This document shows positions 15,147 through 23,718 of a DNA stretch of 64,000 nucleotides, piece by piece. The DNA is taken from contig JAEXOO010000032.1 of NCBI GenBank assembly GCA_023439305.1, positions 186,001 through 250,000 on the forward strand. Direction: 5' to 3'. A program made the translations under genes and the position numbers. Position 1 is the stretch's first letter; each line of letters starts with the position of its first letter. This DNA is from Pseudomonadota bacterium. Lineage in GTDB: Bacteria; Pseudomonadota; Gammaproteobacteria; Burkholderiales; Burkholderiaceae_B. The notes beneath the pieces are model-generated. The model saw nothing but the letters and a program-made list of their open reading frames with translations, searched no databases and was not told the DNA's origin.

Positions 15147-17999
15147 TCAGCCCAGGCGCTCGAACTGCTGCTGCACCTTGGTCAGGGTCTCGCCGAACTG
15201 AGCGACGCGCTGGCGTTCCTGTTCCACCACGGCGGCCGGGGCGCGCTCGACAAAGCTGGCATTGCCCAGCTTGCCTTCGGCCTTGCGGATTTCGCCTTGC
15301 AGCCGTTCGATTTCTTTGGATAGGCGAGCGCGTTCGGCTTCCACGTCGATTTCCACGTGCAGCATCAATTGCGAGGCGCCGACCACCTGCACGGGCGCGC
15401 CGGCATCGGTGGGCAGTTGCTCTACGATCTGCACGCTTTCCAGCTTGCCCAATGCTGCCAGGTACGGGCCGTTGGCCTGCAGTACGGCAGCATCGCCTTG
15501 TGCGATCAGCGGCACGCGCTGGGCGGGTGAGATGTTCATTTCGCCACGCAGGGCGCGAATGGCATCGACCTGGGCCTTGAGTTCGGCGACCAGGGCCTCG
15601 GCTTGCTCGTCAATGGCGGCGGGATTGGCGATGGGGTAGGGCTGCACGGACAGGCTGGTGGTTTCGTCTTCGGAGCGCTTGCCGGCCACCACGGAAACCT
15701 TCTGCCACAGTTCTTCTGTGATGAACGGAATGATGGGGTGGGCCAGGCGCAGCACCACTTCCAGTGCCCGGATCAGCGTGCGGCGGGTGCCGAGCTGCTG
15801 CGCTGGCGTGCCGTGCTGGATCTGGGTCTTGGCCAGCTCCAGGTACCAGTCGCAGTATTCATCCCACACGAAGCGGTAAATGGAATTGGCGATATTGTCG
15901 AAACGGTAGTCGGCAAAGCCGCGTTCGGCGTCTTGTTCCAGGCGTTGCAGCAGGCTGATGATCCAGCGATCGGCAAAGGACAGCTCGGCCGGCGCGTCCT
16001 GCTGCAAGTCGTGTCCTTCGGTATTCATCAGCACGAAGCGGGTGGCGTTCCACAGCTTGTTGCAGAAGTTGCGGTAGCCTTCGCAGCGCTTCATGTCGAA
16101 GTTGATGTTGCGACCCAGCGTGGCGTAGGCTGCCATGGTGAAGCGCAGGGCGTCCGTGCCGAAGGCCGGTATGCCGTCCGGATAGTCTTTCTTGGTGCGC
16201 TTGGTGATGCTTTCAGCCTGACGCGGGTTCATCAGCCCGAAGGTGCGCTTGTGCAGCAGGTCTTCCAGGGTGATGCCGTCGATCAAGTCCACGGGGTCAA
16301 TGGTGTTGCCCTTGGACTTGCTCATTTTCTTGCCTTCCATGTCGCACACCAGTCCGTGCACGTAGACGGTGCGGAACGGAACCTGGCCGGTCAGGTGCAT
16401 GCTCATCATGACCATGCGGGCGACCCAGAAGAAAATGATGTCAAAACCGGTGACCAGCACGCTGGAAGGCAGGTAGCGGGCCAGGTCGGGGGTCTGTTCG
16501 GGCCAGCCCAGGTCGGTGAAGGGCACCAGAGCGGACGAGAACCAGGTGTCCAGGACGTCTTCGTCGCGGCGCAAGGGGCCTTGCACGCCGGCGGCGCGGG
16601 CCTGGGCCAGGGCGTCTTCTTCGTTGCGTGCCACGAAGATGCGCCCGTCATCGGAATACCAGGCGGGAATCTGGTGGCCCCACCACAGCTGGCGCGAAAT
16701 GCACCAGTCCTGGATGTTGTTCAGCCATTGGTTGTAGGTGTTGGCCCAGTTGTCGGGGTAGAAGCGCACGCGGCCGTCCGCAACCACGTCCAGCGCAACC
16801 TGGGTAATGCTTTTGCCAGGGTGCAGGGAGTCGGCGGGCGCGGGTTGGCTCATGGCCACAAACCATTGGTCGGTCAGCATGGGTTCGATGACCGTGTTGG
16901 TGCGGTCGCCGCGCGGCACCATCAGCTTGTGCGGCTTGACGGCTTGCAGCAGGCCCTGGGCGTCCAGGTCGGCGACGACCTGCTTGCGGGCGGCAAAGCG
17001 CTCCATGCCCTGGTAGGCGGCGGGCGCGGTGTCGGCAATATGCGCGTCCAGCGTCAGGATGCTGATCATGTCCAACTGGTGGCGCTGGCCCACGGCGTAG
17101 TCGTTGAAATCGTGGGCAGGCGTGACCTTGACCACGCCGGTGCCGAATTCGCGATCCACGTAGTCGTCGGCGATGATGGGGATTTCACGTCCGACCAGGG
17201 GCAGGGTGACGGTCTGGCCGATCAGGGCGGCGTAGCGCTCGTCCTCGGGATGCACCATGACGGCGACGTCGCCCAGCATGGTCTCGGGGCGGGTGGTGGC
17301 CACGACCAGATGGGTCAGGCTGCCATGAGGCTGCGTCAGGGGGTAGCGGATTTCCCACATGTGGCCGTCTTCTTCCTCGCTGACCACTTCCAGGTCGGAG
17401 ACGGCGGTGCCCAGCACGGGGTCCCAGTTGACCAGGCGCTTGCCGCGGTAGATGAGGCCTTGTTCAAACAGGCGAACAAACGTTTCCACCACGCCGCGCG
17501 ACAGATTGTCGTCCATGGTGAAGTATTCGCGGTCCCAGTCGCAGGAAGCGCCCAGGCGGCGGAACTGGCCGGTGATGGTATTGCCGGACTTTTCTTTCCA
17601 TTCCCAGACTTTCTCCAGGAATTTTTCGCGGCCCAGGTCGTGGCGGCTGATCTTCTGGGCATCCAGCTGGCGTTCCACCACGATCTGCGTGGCGATGCCG
17701 GCGTGGTCGGTGCCGGGAATGTAGACCGTGTCATCGCCCTTCATGCGGTGATAGCGCGTCAGGCCATCCATGATGGTCTGGTTAAAGGCGTGGCCCATGT
17801 GCAGCGTACCGGTGACGTTGGGCGGAGGCGATTGGATGGCGAAGGGTTCGGCGTTGTGGCCGGCCGATGGCTGGACGTGCTGGCCGCCCTTGAAATGGCC
17901 GCCTTGCTCCCAGCGCGCGTACCAGCGCGATTCGATTTCCTGGGGTTCAAAGCTCTTGGACAATTGCTCGTCGGTGGTCGATGCGGATGAGTTGGTCAT
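15147..17999 (-). CDS. valS: Valine--tRNA ligase
   Basis: Class I synthetase of 950 residues. The HIGH motif is HMGH at residues 67-70 and KMSKS lies near residue 557 (EGKKMSKSKGN). The C-terminal end is a coiled coil rich in Glu/Arg/Lys typical of ValRS and absent from IleRS/LeuRS. The large editing domain separates the two signature halves. Its own terminator is shared with trmD. The start CAT-complement at 17999 is followed by a hydrophilic serine/threonine-rich lead. A very long open frame on the opposite strand is a codon-bias shadow. Confidence 0.97.
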   Translation of the reverse strand: MTNSSASTTDEQLSKSFEPQEIESRWYARWEQGGHFKGGQHVQPSAGHNAEPFAIQSPPPNVTGTLHMGHAFNQTIMDGLTRYHRMKGDDTVYIPGTDHAGIATQIVVERQLDAQKISRHDLGREKFLEKVWEWKEKSGNTITGQFRRLGASCDWDREYFTMDDNLSRGVVETFVRLFEQGLIYRGKRLVNWDPVLGTAVSDLEVVSEEEDGHMWEIRYPLTQPHGSLTHLVVATTRPETMLGDVAVMVHPEDERYAALIGQTVTLPLVGREIPIIADDYVDREFGTGVVKVTPAHDFNDYAVGQRHQLDMISILTLDAHIADTAPAAYQGMERFAARKQVVADLDAQGLLQAVKPHKLMVPRGDRTNTVIEPMLTDQWFVAMSQPAPADSLHPGKSITQVALDVVADGRVRFYPDNWANTYNQWLNNIQDWCISRQLWWGHQIPAWYSDDGRIFVARNEEDALAQARAAGVQGPLRRDEDVLDTWFSSALVPFTDLGWPEQTPDLARYLPSSVLVTGFDIIFFWVARMVMMSMHLTGQVPFRTVYVHGLVCDMEGKKMSKSKGNTIDPVDLIDGITLEDLLHKRTFGLMNPRQAESITKRTKKDYPDGIPAFGTDALRFTMAAYATLGRNINFDMKRCEGYRNFCNKLWNATRFVLMNTEGHDLQQDAPAELSFADRWIISLLQRLEQDAERGFADYRFDNIANSIYRFVWDEYCDWYLELAKTQIQHGTPAQQLGTRRTLIRALEVVLRLAHPIIPFITEELWQKVSVVAGKRSEDETTSLSVQPYPIANPAAIDEQAEALVAELKAQVDAIRALRGEMNISPAQRVPLIAQGDAAVLQANGPYLAALGKLESVQIVEQLPTDAGAPVQVVGASQLMLHVEIDVEAERARLSKEIERLQGEIRKAEGKLGNASFVERAPAAVVEQERQRVAQFGETLTKVQQQFERLG

Positions 18000-18213
18000 G
18001 GTGATGCAGTCTTTATGCGCGATGTCGGTACGCCTGCGGCGCCGGCCGCTTGGAGCGCCGGTGTTCGCTTCTTGGGCAAAAATCGATTTTAAAACACACT
18101 ATTTTAAGATGTAGCCGTGCGTCTTTGGCGTGGTAAAATGCCGGGTTGCCGTAAATGCGATGAAAGTGCTTGTTTTCATTCGGAAAATTGGCGCAGCCCA
18201 TCGGATGTGCATT

Positions 18214-18244
18214 TTGCTTTACGCAGCAAAGACTACACTATATT
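18214..18244 (+). promoter_or_regulatory. Candidate promoter of ndk
   Basis: TTGCTT (18214-18219) and TATATT (18239-18244) with a 19-bp spacer, 20 nt before the ndk ATG. A TACACT at 18234 is an alternative -10. Weak match, supported mainly by position. Confidence 0.35.
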
Positions 18245-18264
18245 GTTCTTATTTGGATTTTCAC

Positions 18265-18690
18265 ATGGCTATTGAACGCACCCTGTCCATCATCAAGCCC
18301 GACGCCGTTGCCAAAAACGTGGTCGGTCAGATTATTTCCCGTTTCGAAGGCGCTGACCTGAAGGTCATCGCCGGCCGCATGGTTCACCTGTCGCGCGGCG
18401 ACGCCGAGCGTTTCTACGCCGTGCACGCCGCCCGTCCTTTCTTCAAGGATCTGGTTGATTTCATGGTCTCCGGTCCTGTATTCGTGCAAGTCCTGGAAGG
18501 CGAAGGCGCCATTGCCAAGAACCGCGAACTGATGGGCGCAACCGACCCTAAGAAGGCAGAGCCAGGCACCATCCGCGCCGACTTCGCTGACAGCATCGAC
18601 GCCAATGCCGTACACGGTTCCGACGCTCCTGAAACCGCTGCCGTCGAAATTGCATTCTTCTTCCCTGAGTGCAACGTCTACAGCCGTTAA
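18265..18690 (+). CDS. ndk: Nucleoside diphosphate kinase
   Basis: A 141-residue enzyme that transfers the gamma phosphate of ATP to NDPs via a phosphohistidine. The start AIERTLSIIKPDAVAKN and the active-site block NAVHGSDAPETA, with the catalytic His, are diagnostic. Length is standard. The frame extends upstream to 18130 without a ribosome site; the ATG at 18265 gives the family N terminus. It is followed by a repeat-bearing spacer before rlmN, the usual neighbour order in Alcaligenaceae. Confidence 0.97.
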   Translation: MAIERTLSIIKPDAVAKNVVGQIISRFEGADLKVIAGRMVHLSRGDAERFYAVHAARPFFKDLVDFMVSGPVFVQVLEGEGAIAKNRELMGATDPKKAEPGTIRADFADSIDANAVHGSDAPETAAVEIAFFFPECNVYSR

Positions 18691-18695
18691 TTTAT

Positions 18696-18817
18696 TTAAC
18701 CTGCGCAGCGTGGGGTATGTTTTACCTCTGGGCCGTCGGCATGCCGCATCACCCAAGGTAAAGCCCGCCCCCTCCGGGGGCAGCAAGTAGGCGTTAGCCT
18801 GCGCAGCGTGGGGGTAT
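18696..18817. repeat. REP-like intergenic element with a 23-nt direct repeat and a GC hairpin
   Basis: The spacer between ndk and rlmN holds two near-identical copies of a 23-24 nt unit (core CCTGCGCAGCGTGGGGTAT at 18700-18718, and the same with one extra G at 18798-18817). Between them a GCCCCC-TCC-GGGGGC hairpin sits at 18767-18781. The element occupies nearly the whole spacer and ends 8 nt before the rlmN ATG, so it may act as terminator or mRNA stabiliser. I infer it belongs to a dispersed Burkholderiales repeat family; no other copy was noticed in this window. Confidence 0.6.
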
Positions 18818-18824
18818 TATTTCT

Positions 18825-19973
18825 ATGTCATCGCTCGAACCAATCAATCTCCTGGGCATGGGCCCGGAGCAACTCGTTGATCTCGTCGCCCAGTGGGGGG
18901 GCAAGCCCTTTCGCGCGCGGCAACTGCAGCGTTGGATACACCAGCGTCAGCAGGACGAATTTGGGCAGATGACGGACCTGGCGCGCGAGTTCCGCGAACA
19001 GCTGACGGCGCACTGCGTCATCAGCGCGCCCCAGATGTCCCACGAACATCTGTCTGCCGACGGCACGCGCAAGTGGCTGTTCGACGTCGGCAGCGACAAT
19101 GCCGTGGAAGCGGTCTTCATTCCCGAAGACGACCGCGGCACCTTGTGTATTTCCAGTCAGGCCGGCTGTACGGTCGCCTGCCCCTTCTGCTCGACGGGCT
19201 ACCAGGGGTTCAACCGTAACCTGACTACGGCCGAGATCATCGGTCAGTTGTGGTTTGCGCGCCGCGCCTTGCTGGGTGCACCCGAAACCGCCCGCATCGG
19301 CGAGGGCGCCGGCGATACGTCCCGCGTCATCAGCAATGTGGTAATGATGGGCATGGGCGAGCCTCTGCTCAACTACGATCAAGTCCTGGGCGCTTTGCGC
19401 CTGATGCTGGACGACAACGCCTATGGGCTGTCGCGCCGCCGTGTCACGGTGTCGACCTCCGGGGTCGTGCCCATGATGGATCGACTGGCCAACGATTGCC
19501 CGGTGGCCCTGGCGGTGTCCTTGCATGCGCCCAACGACGCATTGCGCGACCGCCTGGTGCCGCTGAACAAGAAGTATCCGCTGGCCGAGCTCCTGGCTGC
19601 CTGCAATCGCTATCTGGAACACGCGCCGCGTGATTTCATTACCTTCGAATACATCATGCTGGACGGCATCAACGATACCGACCAGCATGCTCGGGAACTG
19701 CTGGACATTGCGCGCGAAGTACGCTGCAAGTTCAACCTGATCCCGTTTAACCCTTTTCCGCAGTCCGGCCTGAAGCGTTCCAGCCATGCGCGGGTGAAGC
19801 AGTTTGCCCAGATGCTGATGGAGGGCGGTGTGGTGACCACGGTGCGCAAGACCCGCGGCGACGACATCGCCGCCGCCTGTGGCCAGCTTGCGGGCGATAT
19901 CCGCGATCGCACCCGCATTGAGCAGCGCCTGCCGGATCGCGCCGTCATTCAAATCAAACAGGAACGTGCATGA
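18825..19973 (+). CDS. rlmN: Dual-specificity 23S rRNA/tRNA adenine-C2 methyltransferase RlmN
   Basis: A radical-SAM enzyme of 382 residues that methylates A2503 of 23S rRNA and A37 of some tRNAs. The 4Fe-4S cluster motif CxxxCxxC is C115-TVA-C119-PF-C122. The N-terminal part has the RNA-binding block GGKPFRARQLQRWIHQ, and GEPLLNYDQV and SLHAPNDALRDRLVPLNKKY are family blocks. First gene of a tightly linked run; its stop overlaps the next ATG (ATGA). Confidence 0.97.
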   Translation: MSSLEPINLLGMGPEQLVDLVAQWGGKPFRARQLQRWIHQRQQDEFGQMTDLAREFREQLTAHCVISAPQMSHEHLSADGTRKWLFDVGSDNAVEAVFIPEDDRGTLCISSQAGCTVACPFCSTGYQGFNRNLTTAEIIGQLWFARRALLGAPETARIGEGAGDTSRVISNVVMMGMGEPLLNYDQVLGALRLMLDDNAYGLSRRRVTVSTSGVVPMMDRLANDCPVALAVSLHAPNDALRDRLVPLNKKYPLAELLAACNRYLEHAPRDFITFEYIMLDGINDTDQHARELLDIAREVRCKFNLIPFNPFPQSGLKRSSHARVKQFAQMLMEGGVVTTVRKTRGDDIAAACGQLAGDIRDRTRIEQRLPDRAVIQIKQERA

Positions 19974-20464
19974 GCGAGACCCTGTCCTCTTCCAGCCAGT
20001 CCCCATCGGCGCCCGCCCTGACCGGCGTTGGCCCGACCTTGCGCGAATTGCGCCAGGCCAGGTCGCATACGCTGGCCGATGTTTCCGGACGCCTGAAGTT
20101 CTCGGTGCGCCAGCTCGAGGCGCTGGAGTCCGAAGAGTGGGAGCATCTGCCCGGCGGACAGTCCTTGCGCGGCATGGTCCGCAACTACGCTCGTTTTCTG
20201 GATGCCGATACGGCGGCAGTGTTGACCATGCTCGAGAGCCAGGTCAGCGGGGCGGGCGCGCCCAAGCCTGTACCTCGCAGCGCGCCGGGGAGCCTGGGCG
20301 GCGCCGATCTGTCCCTGTATGCCGAGTCCCGATCGGGCTTTTCCTGGGGCTGGCTGCTCATTATTGTGGCATTTTTGCTGGTGGCTGGCTTTTATGCCAT
20401 CGACCGCGGCTGGGTGCCGGATTCCTGGCTGGTCTTTGACTGGCTTAAAGGCTTGAAGTCATGA
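19970..20464 (+). CDS. Short RodZ-like membrane-anchored helix-turn-helix protein
   Basis: A 164-residue protein with an XRE-type HTH_25 domain at about residues 20-85 (TLRELRQARSHTLADVSGRL, RGMVRNYARFL), a short linker and one membrane helix near 124-146 (GWLLIIVAFLLVAGFYAI). RodZ links MreB to the cell-wall machinery and is usually over 300 residues with a periplasmic beta domain; that domain is missing here, leaving only about 18 residues outside. Position between rlmN and ispG is the normal rodZ locus. Overlaps both neighbours by 4 nt. Confidence 0.8.
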   Translation: MSETLSSSSQSPSAPALTGVGPTLRELRQARSHTLADVSGRLKFSVRQLEALESEEWEHLPGGQSLRGMVRNYARFLDADTAAVLTMLESQVSGAGAPKPVPRSAPGSLGGADLSLYAESRSGFSWGWLLIIVAFLLVAGFYAIDRGWVPDSWLVFDWLKGLKS

Positions 20465-21747
20465 TAAGCGATACTCAGGCTCCATCGACCTGCCAGCCCT
20501 TGCCGGTAGGCGCCAAGCCCAAGCGCGTCACCCGAAGCGTGGATGTGCGCTGGGGAGATCACGTTGTTCATCTGGGCGGTTCGGCGCCCGTCGTGGTTCA
20601 GTCCATGACCAACACCGATACCGTCGATGCCATCGCCACGGCCATTCAGGTCAAGGAATTGGCGCGAGCCGGCTCCGAGCTGGTCCGCATCACCGTCAAT
20701 ACGCCGGAGGCCGCCCGCGAGGTGCCAGCCATCCGCGAGCAGTTGGATCGCATGGGAGTCCATGTGCCGCTGGTGGGAGACTTCCACTATAACGGCCACA
20801 AACTCCTGGCGGATTATCCCGAATGCGCACAGGCGCTGTCCAAGTACCGCATTAACCCCGGCAATATGGGCGGGGGCAAGCGGCGCGACGATAATTTCGC
20901 CAAAATGATCGAAGTGGCATGCCGCTACGACAAGCCGGTGCGCATCGGCGTGAACTGGGGCAGCCTGGATCACGAACTGATGGCGCGCATGATGGATGAA
21001 AACAATGCGCGCGCCCATCCCTGGACAGCCCAGGCCGTCATGCGCGATGCCCTGGTGGTGTCGGCCATCAGCAATGCCCAGCGCGCCGAGCAGCTGGGTT
21101 TGCCCGGCAGTCGCATCGTGCTGTCGTGCAAGGTCAGTCACGTGCAGGATCTCATCACGGTGTACCAGGATCTGTCGGCCCGTTGCGACTATGCCCTGCA
21201 TCTGGGCCTGACCGAGGCTGGCATGGGCAGCAAGGGTATTGTGGCCTCGACGGCGGCCCTGTCCGTCCTGCTGCAGCAGGGCATCGGGGATACCATCCGC
21301 ATTTCCCTGACGCCGGAACCCGGCGGTGATCGGGCGCGTGAAGTCGTGGTGGCGCAGGAAATCCTGCAGACCATGGGCTTGCGCGCCTTCACTCCCATGG
21401 TGGTGGCCTGTCCCGGCTGCGGACGCACCAGCAGCACAGTGTTCCAGGAGCTGGCCAACGATATCCAGACTTATCTGCGCGACCAGATGCCTGTCTGGAA
21501 GACGATGTACCCGGGTGTGGAAACCATGAACGTGGCCGTCATGGGCTGCGTCGTCAACGGTCCCGGTGAAAGCCGCCATGCCGATATTGGCATCAGTCTG
21601 CCGGGCACCGGCGAGGTTCCTTCCGCGCCTGTCTATGTGGACGGGGAGCGTGTCGTCACTCTGAAGGGTGATACTATCGCTCAGGAATTCCAGACCATCG
21701 TGCAGAATTACGTCGAGCGCCGCTACGGCAAGGCGACGACGGCTTGA
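20461..21747 (+). CDS. ispG: 4-hydroxy-3-methylbut-2-en-1-yl diphosphate synthase (flavodoxin) IspG
   Basis: A 428-residue 4Fe-4S enzyme of the MEP isoprenoid pathway converting MEcPP to HMBPP. The cluster ligands are C317 and C320 in CPGCGRT and C363 in MGCVVNGPGE. The N-terminal TIM-barrel has VQSMTNTDT and VPLVGDFHYNGH blocks. The length above 400 residues matches the proteobacterial form. The ATG overlaps the stop of the RodZ-like gene by 4 nt. Confidence 0.97.
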   Translation: MISDTQAPSTCQPLPVGAKPKRVTRSVDVRWGDHVVHLGGSAPVVVQSMTNTDTVDAIATAIQVKELARAGSELVRITVNTPEAAREVPAIREQLDRMGVHVPLVGDFHYNGHKLLADYPECAQALSKYRINPGNMGGGKRRDDNFAKMIEVACRYDKPVRIGVNWGSLDHELMARMMDENNARAHPWTAQAVMRDALVVSAISNAQRAEQLGLPGSRIVLSCKVSHVQDLITVYQDLSARCDYALHLGLTEAGMGSKGIVASTAALSVLLQQGIGDTIRISLTPEPGGDRAREVVVAQEILQTMGLRAFTPMVVACPGCGRTSSTVFQELANDIQTYLRDQMPVWKTMYPGVETMNVAVMGCVVNGPGESRHADIGISLPGTGEVPSAPVYVDGERVVTLKGDTIAQEFQTIVQNYVERRYGKATTA

Positions 21748-21790
21748 TCAACAGTCCTGTCATCCAGACGGCGGGCAAACCATTAGAACT

Positions 21791-23074
21791 ATGACGCAGC
21801 AGTTTCAGAAGCTCCGCGCCCTGACGGGCATGAAAGACACTTTGCCGGGCGAAAGCGCTCAATGGGAGGCCCTGGAGGCGCTGGTGCGCGACTGGTTGGC
21901 CAGTTACGGTTATCGCAATATGCGCACCCCCGTGCTCGAACATACCCAGCTTTTCGCGCGCGGCATCGGCGAGGTCACCGACATCGTCGAGAAGGAAATG
22001 TATTCCTTCACCGATTCGCTCAACGGTGACAAACTCACCATGCGGCCCGAGTTCACGGCCGGCATGGTGCGCGCCGCCATCGAGCACAATCTGCTTTATG
22101 ATCGTCCGCATCGCGTCTACGCGTTGGGCCCGGTGTTCCGTCACGAGCGCCCCCAGCGCGGCCGGTATCGCCAATTCCACCAGATCGACGTCGAGGCCTT
22201 GGGCCTGCCGGGTCCGGATATCGATGCCGAACTCATCGTCATGCTTGCCCGTCTCTGGAAAATGCTGGACCTGAGCGACATTCGGCTGGAGCTCAACTCG
22301 CTGGGGCAGGCGCACGAGCGGGCGGCGCATCGCGCCGCTCTGATCCAGCACCTGGAAGCTCACGTCGATGTATTGGACGAAGAAGCCCGTCGTCGCATGC
22401 ACACCAATCCGCTGCGCGTGCTGGACACCAAAAATCCTGCCATGCAGGAAATGGCCAATTCGGCGCCGCGCCTGTTCGACTTCCTGGGTGATGAATCCCG
22501 TGCCCACTTCCAGGGCGTGTGCGATCGTCTGGACGATGCCGGCATTGCCTATACCCTGAATCCCCGGTTGGTGCGCGGGCTGGACTATTACAATCTGACC
22601 GTCTTCGAGTGGGTCACCGATCGTCTGGGCGCCCAGGGCACGGTCTGCGGCGGCGGCCGCTACGACGGGCTGATCGAACTGATGGGCGGCAAGCCGGCCC
22701 CGGCGGTCGGTTTTGCCATCGGCATGGAGCGCCTGCTGGACCTGTGCTCTCAAGACGGCGAACAGCAGACGGCCCCCGAATGCCAGGTCTATATGGTGCA
22801 CCAGGGCGAAGCGGCCCAGCGCAAGGCGGCCCTGCTGGCCGAGTCGTTGCGCGATGCCGGTCTGGATGTCATCGTTCACGCCGGTTCTTCCGGCTTCAAA
22901 TCGCAGTTCAAGCGTGCGGACGCCAGCGGCGCCCAGGCAGCCGTTATTCTGGGCGAAGAAGAGCTCCAGAAAGGCCAGGCCAGCGTGAAGTGGCTGCGCG
23001 CCCAGGACGGCGCCGAGCAGCAGCAGTCCGTGGATTTCACTGAACTCGCCAACGTTTTGTCAGCAAGGATTTAA
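21791..23074 (+). CDS. hisS: Histidine--tRNA ligase
   Basis: Class II synthetase of 427 residues. The start QKLRALTGMKDTLPGE, motif 2 block GPVFRHERPQRGRYRQFHQID, and the His-binding LVRGLDYYNLTVFEW are diagnostic of HisRS. The C-terminal anticodon-binding domain ends the protein. The frame is open upstream into ispG, but the ATG at 21791 gives the standard start, 43 nt after ispG. Not to be confused with the catalytically dead paralogue hisZ at 31218. Confidence 0.97.
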   Translation: MTQQFQKLRALTGMKDTLPGESAQWEALEALVRDWLASYGYRNMRTPVLEHTQLFARGIGEVTDIVEKEMYSFTDSLNGDKLTMRPEFTAGMVRAAIEHNLLYDRPHRVYALGPVFRHERPQRGRYRQFHQIDVEALGLPGPDIDAELIVMLARLWKMLDLSDIRLELNSLGQAHERAAHRAALIQHLEAHVDVLDEEARRRMHTNPLRVLDTKNPAMQEMANSAPRLFDFLGDESRAHFQGVCDRLDDAGIAYTLNPRLVRGLDYYNLTVFEWVTDRLGAQGTVCGGGRYDGLIELMGGKPAPAVGFAIGMERLLDLCSQDGEQQTAPECQVYMVHQGEAAQRKAALLAESLRDAGLDVIVHAGSSGFKSQFKRADASGAQAAVILGEEELQKGQASVKWLRAQDGAEQQQSVDFTELANVLSARI

Positions 23075-23079
23075 TAAGC

Positions 23080-23715
23080 ATGGCCTACGATCTTGAAGAA
23101 CAGGAAAAACTGGATGCGATGCGGGCCTGGTGGGACCGCTGGGGCACGCTGTGCATCATAGTGGCTTTCGTGCTGGTTGCCGCCGTCGCCGGCTGGCGCG
23201 GCTGGCAATGGTACCAAGGCCATCAGGCAGGTCAGGCCATGGGCTATTTCGAGGCGCTGGAAAGCGCCGCGGCGCAGCCAGGCGAGGAGTCCGATGCGCG
23301 CATCAAGGCGGCCAGCAGCACCTTGCGCGCCGATTTCGCCAAGTCGGCCTACACTTCGCGCGGCGTGCTGGTGGCCGCTCAGGCTCTGCAGCAGCGCGGC
23401 GATCTGGATGGTGCTCGCGAACAGCTGGAATGGCTGGTCAAGGCCGACCATGACAAGGCGTTGACCCCGCTGGCGCGTCTGCGTCTGGCCGGCGTGTTGC
23501 TGGAACAGAAGAAATACGACGAAGCCTTGGCTCAACTCAGCAATCCGCCCGCCAGCTTTGCGGGCCTCTTTGCTGATCGCCAGGGCGACATCCTTGCGGC
23601 TCAAGGCCAGAAAGAAGCCGCCCGCCAAGCCTGGGCTCAGGCGGTGGAATTGCTCAAGAATGATCCTATTTCGCAGGTCGTGCAGATCAAGCTCGACGCA
23701 CTGGCAGGAGCCTAA
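23080..23715 (+). CDS. YfgM-family tetratricopeptide membrane protein
   Basis: A 211-residue protein with a short cytoplasmic N terminus (MAYDLEEQEKLD), one membrane helix at about residues 22-42 (TLCIIVAFVLVAAVAGW) and a periplasmic helical repeat region of the TPR_21 type. In E. coli YfgM is an ancillary partner of the SecYEG translocon and of PpiD chaperone. It sits between hisS and bamB, the conserved order. The gap to hisS is 5 nt and to bamB 3 nt. Confidence 0.9.
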   Translation: MAYDLEEQEKLDAMRAWWDRWGTLCIIVAFVLVAAVAGWRGWQWYQGHQAGQAMGYFEALESAAAQPGEESDARIKAASSTLRADFAKSAYTSRGVLVAAQALQQRGDLDGAREQLEWLVKADHDKALTPLARLRLAGVLLEQKKYDEALAQLSNPPASFAGLFADRQGDILAAQGQKEAARQAWAQAVELLKNDPISQVVQIKLDALAGA

Positions 23716-23718
23716 ACG

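Noticed and set aside
15603..17990. 795-codon open frame antisense to valS
   Set aside because: Mirror of valS codon bias; low-complexity His/Val/Gly-rich translation without motifs.
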